Positions 1 to 7,795 of a stretch of 53,618 nt of DNA are shown one piece after another. Positions within the stretch are counted from its first letter, which is position 1; every line of letters starts with the position of its first letter. The stretch covers positions 1 to 53,618 of the forward strand of contig JBIQHD010000033.1 in the NCBI GenBank assembly GCA_044508835.1, given 5' to 3'. This stretch comes from JAKFDI01 sp044508835 (lineage in GTDB: Bacteria; Pseudomonadota; Gammaproteobacteria; Burkholderiales; Burkholderiaceae_C). The translations under genes were made by a program, and so were the position numbers. The notes beneath the pieces were generated by a model that ran no database searches, was not told the DNA's origin, and saw nothing but the letters and a program-made list of their open reading frames with translations.

Positions 1-104
1 TACTTCTCTTGGCGAGACAAGAGAAGTAACTCGCCCGCCGGGGCGAGACCCGGCTTCTCACAACTGCGACCGCACTTCAACCAGCCAAACCGGACTGCGC
101 GCAC
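1..104. repeat. Left copy of 104-bp inverted repeat
   Basis: The first 104 bases reappear in reverse complement at 53086-53189 with one mismatch. The outer part is a perfect hairpin at 1-28 (11-bp stem TACTTCTCTTG, 6-base loop), followed by a second short hairpin built on CTCGCCC/GGGCGAG near 32-49. No coding potential is evident. It joins directly to shorter repeat modules at 105-175. It may be one copy of a dispersed Burkholderiales repeat; only two copies can be seen here, and the left one may be truncated by the window edge. Confidence 0.9.
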
Positions 105-319
105 CCTTCGACAAGCTCAGCGCGAACGGGTGGGTGGGACGAGCGCTTCGATACCTCAGCGCGAACGGGTGAGGGCACGAGCGGATCAACGGGTCGAGCG
201 GGACGAACGCTTCGACGAGCCCAGCGCAAGCCCACCCCAACCCGCCCCTGCCGCAAAGGCCTTGCCCCGGCTGCTAAGCTGTCCCGCGTTCCCCCCGTAC
301 CCGAAACCACGGAGCACCC
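105..319. repeat. Short dispersed repeat modules upstream of the aminotransferase
   Basis: Two modules of the form CTTCGAYAAGCTCAGCGCGAA or CTTCGATACCTCAGCGCGAA lie at about 105-130 and 147-172, with a degenerate third near 209-230. The same modules occur at 46777-46903 and 52904-53086. They look like the REP-like intergenic repeats common in beta-proteobacterial genomes. The remainder, to 310, shows no recognisable feature; a GGAG ribosome-binding site sits at 311-314 ahead of the first gene. Confidence 0.75.
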
Positions 320-1453
320 ATGCCTGCCCTGCTGCCCGACGTCGACCCCGATGGCCTGCTCGAATACTCGGTCGTCTACACCGACCGCGCGCTCAACCAC
401 ATGTCGCAGAAGTTCCAGGGCGTCATGCGCGACATCTCGGCCATCCTGAAGGAGGTCTACGCCGCGAAGTCGGCGATCGTCGTGCCCGGCAGCGGCACCT
501 TCGGCATGGAGGCGGTGGCGCGCCAGTTCGCGACGGGCAAGAAGACGCTGGTGATCCGCAACGGCTGGTTCAGCTACCGCTGGACGCAGATCTTCGAGAT
601 GGGCGGCATCCCCGCCTCGTCCACCGTGCTCAAGGCGCGGCGCACCGGCAGCGGCGCGCAGGCGCCGTTCGCGCCGGCGCCGGTCGAGGAGGTGGTCGCC
701 ACCATCGCGCGCGAGAAGCCCGACGTGGTGTTCGCCCCGCACGTGGAGACCGCCAGCGGCATGATCCTGCCCGACGCCTACCTGCGCGCCGTAGCCGATG
801 CGGTGCATGCCGCGGGCGGCCTGTTCGTGCTCGACTGCATCGCCTCGGGCACGATCTGGGTCGACATGAAGGCCCTCGGCGTCGACGTGCTGGTGAGCGC
901 GCCGCAGAAGGGCTGGAGCGGCCCGCCCTGCTGCGCCTTCGTGATGCTCGGCGAGGCCGCGCGCGAGCGCATCGAATCGACCACCGGCACCAGCTTCGCC
1001 TGCGACCTGCGCAAGTGGCTGCAGATCATGGAAGCCTACGAAGGCGGCGGCCACGCCTACCACGCCACCATGCCCACCGACGCCCTCACCCGCGTGCGCG
1101 ACGTGATGCAGGAGACGAGGGCCTACGGCTTCGGCAAGGTGCGCGCCGAGCAGCAGGAACTCGGCGACAAGGTGCGCGCGCTGCTCGTGCGCCACGGCTT
1201 CCCGAGCGTCGCGGCCGAGGGCTTCCAGGCGCCGGGCGTGGTGGTGAGCTACACCGGCGACGCCGGCGTGCACTCGGGCAAGGCCTTCGCGGCCGCCGGC
1301 CTGCAGACGGCCGCCGGCGTGCCGCTGCAGTGCGACGAGGGCGCCGACTTCAAGACCTTCCGCCTCGGCCTGTTCGGGCTGGACAAGCTGCACCACGTCG
1401 ACCGCACGGTGCAGCACCTCGAGCGCGCGCTGCAGGCCGTCGCGGCGACTTAG
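320..1453 (+). CDS. Class V pyridoxal-phosphate aminotransferase (alanine-glyoxylate type)
   Basis: A 377-residue PLP enzyme of the alanine-glyoxylate/serine-pyruvate aminotransferase group, expected to move an amino group between a small amino acid and glyoxylate or pyruvate in the cytoplasm. The N-terminal half has the glycine-rich cofactor-phosphate region (VVPGSGTFGMEA, about 54-65). Asp172 in LDCIAS should hold the pyridine nitrogen, and Lys197 in SAPQKGW is the predicted Schiff-base lysine. Length matches the family. The ATG is preceded by GGAG at 5-base spacing. It stands alone on its strand, next to repeats on one side and a lipoprotein gene on the other, so context does not reveal the substrate. 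Confident on family, not on substrate. Confidence 0.9.
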   Translation: MPALLPDVDPDGLLEYSVVYTDRALNHMSQKFQGVMRDISAILKEVYAAKSAIVVPGSGTFGMEAVARQFATGKKTLVIRNGWFSYRWTQIFEMGGIPASSTVLKARRTGSGAQAPFAPAPVEEVVATIAREKPDVVFAPHVETASGMILPDAYLRAVADAVHAAGGLFVLDCIASGTIWVDMKALGVDVLVSAPQKGWSGPPCCAFVMLGEAARERIESTTGTSFACDLRKWLQIMEAYEGGGHAYHATMPTDALTRVRDVMQETRAYGFGKVRAEQQELGDKVRALLVRHGFPSVAAEGFQAPGVVVSYTGDAGVHSGKAFAAAGLQTAAGVPLQCDEGADFKTFRLGLFGLDKLHHVDRTVQHLERALQAVAAT

Positions 1454-1529
1454 GGCACGCCGGCAGTAGTGGCTTCGAACCGCGGCTAACGTGCACCGCC
1501 CGGCGCCCCGCCGGTGAGGAGAAGAAGCC

Positions 1530-2180
1530 ATGCGTTCCTTCATGCGCGTTTCCCTCGCAGCCTCGGCCGCCGCCCTGCTCGCCACGGCCTGCGGCACCAC
1601 GGCGGACGACAACCCGATGAGCTTCTTCGTCACCAGCCGCGGGGTCGGCAACGGCGCCGACCTGGGCGGGCTGGCCGGCGCCGACCGGCATTGCCAGTCG
1701 CTCGCCGCGGCCGCGGGCGCCGGCGGGCGCACCTGGCGGGCCTACCTCAGCACCCAGCCCGAGGGCGGCACGCCGGCGGTGAACGCGCGCGAGCGCATCG
1801 GCAGCGGCCCGTGGCGCAACGCCAAGGGCGTGGTGATCGCCAGCAGCGTGGAGATGCTCCACGGCAGCAACAACATCACCAAGGAAACCGCGCTCACCGA
1901 GAACGGCGAGCAGGTGCTCGGCCGCGGCGACACGCCGAACCAGCACGACATCCTCACCGGCTCGTCGCCCGAGGGCCGCGCCACCGACGCCACCTGCGGC
2001 AACTGGACGCAGAGCGGCGACGGCGCGGCCATGGTGGGCCACCACGACCGCCGCGGCCTCGACGAGTCGCCGCCGGCCAAGTCGTGGAACTCCTCGCACC
2101 GCACGCGCGGCTGCAGCCAGCAGGCGCTGCAGTCGACCGGCGGCGCGGGGCTGCTCTACTGCTTCGCCGTCGCGCGCTGA
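1530..2180 (+). CDS. Lectin-like secreted lipoprotein
   Basis: A 216-residue exported protein. The first 20 residues form a hydrophobic signal peptide ending in LLATAC, so Cys21 could be lipidated; the lipobox is imperfect (Ala at -3, Leu at -4). The mature part resembles the endostatin/C-type-lectin-like domain of bacterial proteins annotated as lectins: an early FFVTSRGVGNGADLGG segment, ADRHCQSLA, a middle tract running to about 160, and a C-terminal GCSQQALQSTGGAGLLYCF ending typical of that family. Three cysteines in the second half could form disulfides. GAGGAG lies just upstream of the ATG. It converges with the MFS gene across an inverted-repeat element. Ligand unknown. Confidence 0.75.
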   Translation: MRSFMRVSLAASAAALLATACGTTADDNPMSFFVTSRGVGNGADLGGLAGADRHCQSLAAAAGAGGRTWRAYLSTQPEGGTPAVNARERIGSGPWRNAKGVVIASSVEMLHGSNNITKETALTENGEQVLGRGDTPNQHDILTGSSPEGRATDATCGNWTQSGDGAAMVGHHDRRGLDESPPAKSWNSSHRTRGCSQQALQSTGGAGLLYCFAVAR

Positions 2181-2185
2181 CCTCG

Positions 2186-2344
2186 GAAGCTGTGAATGGA
2201 TCGGCCGCGCCCGAGCGGCGCGTCGGATGGTGTCCGATCCAAGCGCAAAGCGCAGCCATGGCTCGGGCTATGGCGAGCATTTGCAACGACGAGCGGGCGC
2301 CTCCTGACGTGACGAGCGGGCGTGGATGATCCGTTCACAGCTTC
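2186..2344. repeat. 159-bp element bounded by 17-bp inverted repeats
   Basis: GAAGCTGTGAATGGATC at 2186-2202 is matched in reverse complement at 2328-2344 with one mismatch. The interior carries a short direct repeat, GACGAGCGGGCG, at about 2289 and 2311. The element fills the space between two convergent genes, ending at the MFS stop codon. It could be a miniature transposable element or a long-looped bidirectional terminator. No T-tract supports a terminator. Confidence 0.6.
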
Positions 2345-3556
2345 TCAGGCCGGCGATGCCCGGTGCGCGGGCGCGCGCGTCGCCGTGAGCGTGAACAGCG
2401 CGGCCGCCACGGCGGCCACCGCCGCCAGCGTCAGCACCAGCGCGCTGCCGATGCCCACGCCGGCGAAGGCGAGCGACGCCGCGATCGGCCCGGCCGCCTT
2501 GGCCAGCAGCACGGGCGTGGCCATGGCGCCGTTCACCGCGCCGTAGTGGGCGGCGCCGTACAGCTCCACGGGGATCGCGCCGCGCACGATGGTGATCACG
2601 CCGTTGCCCGTGCCGTACAGCAGGGCGAAGACGCCGAGCAGCACGTGGCCGTGGCCGAGCGCGAGCAGGCCGAGCGACGCGGGCAGCAGCCACATCGCGA
2701 GCACGCCCACGCGCGAGGGCTTGGCCTTGGACAGGAAGGTGAACTCGAAGACCCGCCCGAGCACCTGCATCGGCCCGACCAGCGCGCCCACCCATGCCGC
2801 CTCGGCCGTGCTCAGGCCCTTGCCTTCCAGCACGCCGATCAGGTGCAGCGACATGGCCGAGAACACCAGCGCATTGCCGGTGAACGCCGCGCACAGCCAG
2901 TAGAACGAGGGGTCGCGCAGCACGTCGTGCAGCGCGCCGCGGTCCACCGTCCGCGGGCCGGGCGCGGCCTCGCGCGACACGCCGGCGGGCAGCGCCCACG
3001 CGTGCAGCGGCACGCACAGCAGCAGGTTGATCGCGGCCAGCACCAGCACCGCGTCCTGCCAGCCCAGGCGCGCGACGAGCGCCTGCGTGAGCGGCCAGTA
3101 CACCGTGCTGGCGAAGCCGCCGAACAGCGTGAGCAAGGTGATGGCCTTGCGCTGGCGCTCGCGGAACACCTGGCCGAGCACGGCGAAGGCCGGGTCGTAC
3201 AGCGTGGCCGCCATCGCCACCCCGAGGCCGGCCCACAGCAGGTAGAGCTCGGCCACGCTGCCGACGTAGGGCAGCCGCCACAGCAGCAGCGCGCACAGCG
3301 CGGAGCCGAGCGTCATCACCGCGCGGCCGCCGTGGCGGTCGATCAGCGCGCCGACCGGCGAGGACAGCAGTCCCGCCACCAGCAACGCCACCGAGAAGGC
3401 CCCCACCACGGTGGCCGGCGTCGCCTGCACGGCGCGCGACAGCGGGTCGATGAGCAGCGCGATCGCGTAGTACAGCGTGCCCCACGAGACGATCTGCGTG
3501 ATGCCGAGCGCGACGACGATGCGCCAGGAGAAAGCATCGACGCGGGCGTGTGGCAT
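2345..3556 (-). CDS. MFS transporter
   Basis: A 403-residue major facilitator superfamily carrier with about twelve hydrophobic segments spread over two halves. The first helix region reads IVVALGITQIVSWGTLYYA, and an RHGGRAVMTLGS stretch at about residues 70-85 matches the conserved loop between helices 2 and 3. The middle, about 190-220, is a hydrophilic linker. The protein resembles the oxalate/formate-antiporter-like and CynX-like carriers common in Burkholderiales, with unknown substrate. The ATG sits at the end of an uninterrupted N-terminus. The gene is isolated: it converges with the lipoprotein gene, and its 5' end faces away from the PepSY pair. Confidence 0.85.
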   Translation of the reverse strand: MPHARVDAFSWRIVVALGITQIVSWGTLYYAIALLIDPLSRAVQATPATVVGAFSVALLVAGLLSSPVGALIDRHGGRAVMTLGSALCALLLWRLPYVGSVAELYLLWAGLGVAMAATLYDPAFAVLGQVFRERQRKAITLLTLFGGFASTVYWPLTQALVARLGWQDAVLVLAAINLLLCVPLHAWALPAGVSREAAPGPRTVDRGALHDVLRDPSFYWLCAAFTGNALVFSAMSLHLIGVLEGKGLSTAEAAWVGALVGPMQVLGRVFEFTFLSKAKPSRVGVLAMWLLPASLGLLALGHGHVLLGVFALLYGTGNGVITIVRGAIPVELYGAAHYGAVNGAMATPVLLAKAAGPIAASLAFAGVGIGSALVLTLAAVAAVAAALFTLTATRAPAHRASPA

Positions 3557-3605
3557 GGAGGCCGATCTTAGGGCGGCGGCGCGGCGGCCGCCGGGCGCGG
3601 GCGCG

Positions 3606-3806
3606 TCAGCCGGCCGCGCCGTCCTTCGCGCGCCGGCGCAGGCCGTACCACAGGCTCACCGCCGCCGGCAGGCCGAGCCCGATCCACGAGACGGCGTCGT
3701 ACAGGCCGTCGCCCAGCAGCGCCGACAGCAGCCCGATGGCGCTGACGACGGCCAGGGCGATGGGCGCGCCCCACAGGCGCCACTGGAACCCCTTGCGGTG
3801 CGTCAT
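3606..3806 (-). CDS. Small membrane protein coupled to the PepSY gene
   Basis: A 66-residue protein with two hydrophobic stretches (about 12-32 and 38-56) and a basic C-terminal tail (LRRRAKDG). Its ATG overlaps the stop of the PepSY gene in an ATGA, which argues for real, translationally coupled expression. I do not recognise the family by sequence. Short hydrophobic partners are often found behind iron-regulated PepSY membrane proteins, so a role in the same membrane complex is inferred. It would be co-transcribed from the Fur-box promoter upstream of the PepSY gene. Confidence 0.7.
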   Translation of the reverse strand: MTHRKGFQWRLWGAPIALAVVSAIGLLSALLGDGLYDAVSWIGLGLPAAVSLWYGLRRRAKDGAAG

Positions 3807-4966
3807 CGCGTGCGCTCCCGCGCCATCGCCGGCAGCGGCGCCCGCGGCGCCGGCGCCTCGGCCGTGGCGCGCCGGCGCTTGGCGAGCCAGAGGTACAGGC
3901 CGCTGCCCAGCACGACGATGGTGATGATGTCGAGCACCGCCCACAGGATCTGCATCGGCAGGCCGCCGTAGTCGCCGAAGTGCAGCGGCTGCGAGATCAG
4001 CAGGCCGGTCAGGTACCACGGCAGCGCGGGTGCGGCGGTGACCTCGGCCGTCTTCGCGTCCACCAGCACCGGCACCAGCAGCTTCGAGGTGATCGGCGTC
4101 TTGCCGCGCAGGAAGAAGGTGTAGTGGTGCGGGCTGGAGAACGCCGTGCCGGGGAAGGCGATGAACGACAGCCTGTTGTCCGGCGCATGCGCCAGCGCCG
4201 CGTCGAGCGAGCGCTGCACCGAGGCCCGCTCGGCCTCCGGCACCATGGGCTGGCCCTGGTAGGGCGCGAGCAGCGCGCTGAGCTGGTCGTACTGCCAGTA
4301 CTTGATGAGCAGGTCGGCCCAGGTGTTGATCATGCCGGTGGCGCCCACCACGAAGACCCAGGTCAGCGTGACGATGCCCAGCAGGTTGTGCAGGTCCAGC
4401 CACTTCACGCGGGTGGAGCGGTCGCGCCGCACCTCGCCGAAGCCGAGCTTGCGCATGAACGGCGCGTACAGCACCACGCCGGAGACGATGGCGACGAGCA
4501 GCAGCAGGCCCATGAAGCCGAGGAAGAGCTTGCCGGCCAGCCCCGCGAACAGGTCGACGTGCAGCTTGAACATGACCCACATGAAGCCTTCGTCGAAGCG
4601 CGGCTCGGCCAGCACGTCGCCGGTGCGCGCATCGACGGCGACGGAGCGGAAGTCGTCCGTGGGCGCCGGCGTGGGCGTCATCGTCGCGAACCAGACGTTG
4701 TCGTCGTCCTCGTCGGGCGAGGCGAACTGCACCACGCGGTCGGGGTGCTTGGCGCGGGCGGTCTCCAGCACGCGGTCGAGGCTGACGCGGGTGGTCACCC
4801 CGGGGCGCTCCGGCGCCTCGACCTCGGTGCCGAGCAGGTGCCCGATCTCGTGGTGGAAGATCAGCGGCAGGCCGGTCAGGCACAGCAGCAGCATGAAGAC
4901 GGTGCAGACCAGGCTGCTCCACTTGTGCAGCCAGGTCCAGGTGCGGATGGCGCGGGTACTGATCAT
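3803..4966 (-). CDS. PepSY-associated transmembrane protein, probable iron-uptake reductase
   Basis: A 387-residue protein of the PiuB/FoxB-like PepSY-TM family. Helix 1 covers about residues 15-37, ending at HHEIGHLLG; a periplasmic PepSY region follows (about 45-140, including DARTGDVLAEPRF); the other membrane helices lie near 150-175, 195-215 and 335-360. Such proteins sit in the inner membrane beside siderophore or heme uptake systems and are thought to help release or reduce iron, though their biochemistry is poorly defined. A Fur-box-like palindrome 85 bp upstream supports iron control. The downstream 66-residue gene overlaps it by 4 bp. Confidence 0.85.
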   Translation of the reverse strand: MISTRAIRTWTWLHKWSSLVCTVFMLLLCLTGLPLIFHHEIGHLLGTEVEAPERPGVTTRVSLDRVLETARAKHPDRVVQFASPDEDDDNVWFATMTPTPAPTDDFRSVAVDARTGDVLAEPRFDEGFMWVMFKLHVDLFAGLAGKLFLGFMGLLLLVAIVSGVVLYAPFMRKLGFGEVRRDRSTRVKWLDLHNLLGIVTLTWVFVVGATGMINTWADLLIKYWQYDQLSALLAPYQGQPMVPEAERASVQRSLDAALAHAPDNRLSFIAFPGTAFSSPHHYTFFLRGKTPITSKLLVPVLVDAKTAEVTAAPALPWYLTGLLISQPLHFGDYGGLPMQILWAVLDIITIVVLGSGLYLWLAKRRRATAEAPAPRAPLPAMARERTR

Positions 4967-5050
4967 GGGGCGGTTCCGGTTCGCGCGGCGGGAAGCGGCC
5001 CGGCGTCACGGAACCCGCGCATCGGCTGCGGCATGGCGACGGCACCACTG

Positions 5051-5069
5051 AATGAGAATGGTTTGCATT
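5051..5069. promoter_or_regulatory. Candidate Fur box
   Basis: AATGAGAATGGTTTGCATT is a 19-bp imperfect palindrome with AATGAGAAT and AATGCAAAC half-sites, closely matching the classical Fur consensus. It lies 85 bp upstream of the PepSY start codon, which fits repression of that two-gene operon by ferric-uptake regulator in iron-replete cells. The other side faces the end of the periplasmic binding-protein gene, so only the PepSY operon is a natural target. Confidence 0.75.
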
Positions 5070-5135
5070 ATTCCTGCGAAACCATTCCCTTCAAAGCGCC
5101 GTGGCACCGGCCGCGGGCGGGCCGGCCCGCGCCGG

Positions 5136-6446
5136 TCAGGGCCGGCTCATCGCGCAGGCATGCGCCGGCTGCCCCGGCTCGACGCGGCGCACGGTGCGGA
5201 ACCCGTAGCCCGAGCCTTCGGTGTCGAAGCGCGTACCGGGCGCGCCCGCCTTGTCCATCACGCTGACGACCAGCGGCTGCAGGAACTGGTGGTCCGCCGC
5301 GCGCATCGTGCCGCCGTGGAAGCCGCTCAGCGTGCCGCCGTCGTAGCGCATGCCTTCGAGCGCGCGCGCCACCGCCGTCGGGTCGTCGGTGCCGGCGCGC
5401 TCGATGGCGGCGGCCAGCATCTCCACCATCACCTGCATGCGCGCATGCACGTAGTCGTCGGCCGGCCGCGGGAAGCGCTCGCGGAAGGCGGCGTAGAACG
5501 CATCCGACGCCGCGCCGCCGACGTTGGGGTGCCACTCGGCCACCGCCAGCACGCGGCCCACGCCGGCGTCGCCCACGGTGGCGGGCACGCCCAGCGCGTT
5601 GCCGTAGAAGGTGTAGAACTTGGCGTCCACGCCGGCCTCGCCCGCCGCCTTGACGAGCAGCGTGAGGTCGTTGCCCCAGTTGCCGGTGAGCACCGCCTGC
5701 GCGCCGCTGGCGCGGATCTTCTGCGCATAGGGCAGGAAGTCCTTCACGCGGCCCATGGGATGCAGCTCGTCGCCCACGATCTCGATGTCGGGCCGCTTGG
5801 CGGCGAGCATCTCGCGCGCCTTGCGCACCACGTGCTGGCCGAAGCTGTAGTCCTGGCCGACGAGGTAGACCCGGGTGACGCTGCGGTCGTCGCGCAGCAC
5901 GTCGGTGAGCGCGTCCAGGCGCATGTCGGCGTGCGCGTCGAAGCGGAAGTGCCAGAAGCTGCAGCGCTCGTTGGTGAGGCTCGGCTCGACGGCCGAGTAG
6001 TTGAGGAAGATCGCGCGGCGCCCGGGCTCGCGCGCGTTGTGCTTGTCCAGCGCGTCGATCAGCGCGGCCGCCGTGGCCGAGCTGTTGCCCTGCAGCACGA
6101 AGCCGATGCGCCGGTCGAGCGCGCTGCGCAGCATGGCGAGCGCTTCTTCCGAGGTGCCCTTGCTGTCGTAGCGCACGAGCTCCAGCGGGCGCGCGCCGCC
6201 GGGCAGTTGCACGCCGCCGCGCCGGTTCACGCGCTCGACGGCCCACACGATGTTGCGGAACACGGCATCGCCCGCGTTGGCGAAGCTGCCGGAGAAGGCC
6301 TCGACGAGGGCGATGCGCACCGGCTCGGCGGGTGCCGCCCGCGCCGGCGCCGCCCAGGCGCCGCCCGCCAGCAGCGCGCACGCCGCCGCCATCCATGCCG
6401 CGCGGCGACGCCACCGGCCCGTATTCGTTGCGTTGGGATGAGTCAT
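5136..6446 (-). CDS. ABC transporter substrate-binding protein (LivK-like)
   Basis: A 436-residue periplasmic binding protein of the branched-chain amino acid/amide type. A long basic N-terminus and hydrophobic core (residues 10-40, ending near ARAAPAEP) form the signal peptide. The mature part opens with VRIALVEAFSGSFANAGDA, the family's first strand and ligand loop, and continues with the type I bilobal pattern (FVLQGNSSATAAALID; RVYLVGQDYSFGQ; GAQAVLTGNWGNDLTLL). The chosen ATG immediately precedes MTHPNATNTGRWRRR. No permease or ATPase gene is adjacent, so it must use a remote transporter or act in sensing. It is divergent from the HipA-like gene across 66 bp. Ligand unknown. Confidence 0.88.
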   Translation of the reverse strand: MTHPNATNTGRWRRRAAWMAAACALLAGGAWAAPARAAPAEPVRIALVEAFSGSFANAGDAVFRNIVWAVERVNRRGGVQLPGGARPLELVRYDSKGTSEEALAMLRSALDRRIGFVLQGNSSATAAALIDALDKHNAREPGRRAIFLNYSAVEPSLTNERCSFWHFRFDAHADMRLDALTDVLRDDRSVTRVYLVGQDYSFGQHVVRKAREMLAAKRPDIEIVGDELHPMGRVKDFLPYAQKIRASGAQAVLTGNWGNDLTLLVKAAGEAGVDAKFYTFYGNALGVPATVGDAGVGRVLAVAEWHPNVGGAASDAFYAAFRERFPRPADDYVHARMQVMVEMLAAAIERAGTDDPTAVARALEGMRYDGGTLSGFHGGTMRAADHQFLQPLVVSVMDKAGAPGTRFDTEGSGYGFRTVRRVEPGQPAHACAMSRP

Positions 6447-6512
6447 GGGGCCGCACTGTAGCGAGCCTTTGTTGCGGCGCAGCAAGCACGGCGGCGGCGA
6501 CAATCCGCCGAC

Positions 6513-7307
6513 ATGCCGCCCGCCACGCCGATCCGCACCGTCGCCGCCACCCGCTACGTCACGCCGCTGCGCGAGGGCGGCTCGCTGCCGGCCATCGTCG
6601 AGGGCGACGACGACGGGCTCCACGTGCTCAAGTTCCGCGGCGCCGGCCAGGGCCCGAAGGCGCTGATCGCCGAGCTGGTGTGCGGCGAGATCGCGCGCGC
6701 CCTCGGCCTCGCGGTGCCCGAGATCGTGTTCATGCAGCTCGACGCCGAGCTCGCCCGCACCGAGCCCGACCCGGAGATCCAGGACCTGATCCGCGCCAGC
6801 GCCGGGCTCAACCTGGCGCTCGACTACCTGCCCGGCTCGCTCGCCTTCGACCCGGCGGCGCACCGGCCGGACGCGGCGCTCGCCTCGGCCGTCGTCTGGC
6901 TCGACGCGCTGGTGTCCAACGTCGACCGCACGGCGCGCAACACCAACCTGCTGATGTGGCACCGCCGGCTCTGGCTCATCGACCACGGCGCGGCGCTGTA
7001 CTTCCACCATGCCTGGGACGGCGCGCTCGAGCGCGCGCGCCAGCCCTTTCCCCTGATCGCCGACCACGTGCTGCTGCCCTGGGCGAGCGAGCTGGCGGCG
7101 GCCGACGCGCGGCTCGCGCCGCTGCTGCCGCCCGGGCGCATCGAGGCGATCGTCGCCGCCGTGCCCGACGACTGGCTGGCGCCCGAGCCCGCGTTCGCCG
7201 ATGCCCGGGCCCAGCGCGCCGCCTACGTCGAGTACTTCGCGCGGCGCCTCGCCGCGCCCCGCGCCTTTGCCGAGGAGGCCGCCCGTGCCCACGCCGCACA
7301 CGTATGA
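6513..7307 (+). CDS. HipA-like kinase family protein (HipA_2 type)
   Basis: A 264-residue compact relative of the HipA/PI3-4-kinase fold. Visible kinase features are Lys40 in VLKF as candidate nucleotide-binding lysine, the catalytic loop NVDRTARNTN (Asp138, Asn143, Asn145), and a metal-binding LIDHG (Asp157) in place of the usual DFG. It lacks the N-terminal HipA_N barrel, and no HipB antitoxin lies nearby. The following gene encodes a DUF3037 protein and overlaps it by 23 bp, a pairing that recurs in bacteria. HipA phosphorylates glutamyl-tRNA synthetase; whether this short group does is not established. Toxin, kinase-regulator and phage-defence roles are all open. Confidence 0.85.
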   Translation: MPPATPIRTVAATRYVTPLREGGSLPAIVEGDDDGLHVLKFRGAGQGPKALIAELVCGEIARALGLAVPEIVFMQLDAELARTEPDPEIQDLIRASAGLNLALDYLPGSLAFDPAAHRPDAALASAVVWLDALVSNVDRTARNTNLLMWHRRLWLIDHGAALYFHHAWDGALERARQPFPLIADHVLLPWASELAAADARLAPLLPPGRIEAIVAAVPDDWLAPEPAFADARAQRAAYVEYFARRLAAPRAFAEEAARAHAAHV

Positions 7308-7689
7308 CTACGCGGTGCTGCGCGTGGTGCCGCGCGTGGAGCGGGGCGAGTTCGTCAACGCCGGCATCGTGCTGTGGTGCGCCGGCGCGCGCTTCCTCGG
7401 CGCGCGCATCGCGCTCGACGAGGCGGCGCTGACGGCGCTCGACCCGGGCGTCGACCTGGCGCAGGTGCACGAGGCGCTGGCCGCGATCGAGCGCGTGTGC
7501 GCCGGCGGCGAGGCGGCCGGCGCGCTCGGCCGGCTGTCGCCGCGCGAGCGCTTCCACTGGCTGGTGGCGCCGCGCAGCACCACGATCCAGACCTCGCCGG
7601 TGCACACCGGCCGCTGCGGCGACCCGGCCGCCGCGCTCGACCACCTGATGAAGACGATGGTGCGGCGCCCGCCGGCCGCGGCGCGCTGA
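7285..7689 (+). CDS. DUF3037 protein, partner of the HipA-like kinase
   Basis: A 134-residue protein of the DUF3037 family. The start is taken as GTG at 7285 because GAGGAGG lies 6 bases upstream and the resulting N-terminus (PTPHTYDYAVLRVVPRVERGEFVNAGIVLW) is that of the family. A longer frame from 7201 would add an unconserved proline/arginine-rich extension. The core contains FVNAGIVLWC, a central acidic region and a C-terminal IQTSPVHTG segment. The gene overlaps the kinase gene by 23 bp, so translation is coupled and the two products probably act together. Function unknown; I infer a modulator or substrate of the kinase. Confidence 0.82.
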   Translation: MPTPHTYDYAVLRVVPRVERGEFVNAGIVLWCAGARFLGARIALDEAALTALDPGVDLAQVHEALAAIERVCAGGEAAGALGRLSPRERFHWLVAPRSTTIQTSPVHTGRCGDPAAALDHLMKTMVRRPPAAAR

Positions 7690-7795
7690 AATTTCGCCGC
7701 CGGCCGGCGCCGGCATGTGGGCACAATCGCCCGACATGCGCGAACTCCAGCCGCCCGGGCGGCAAGGCGCCGCGCCGCAGACGACGCCTCTTTCC

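Noticed and set aside
105..230. Short tandem repeats as a CRISPR array
   Set aside because: The modules are degenerate, occur in two variants, lack spacers of constant length and no cas genes are nearby. The same holds for 52904-53086.
7201..7284. A longer DUF3037 protein starting at 7201
   Set aside because: The additional residues are proline/arginine-rich and unconserved, while GTG 7285 has a near-perfect ribosome-binding site.
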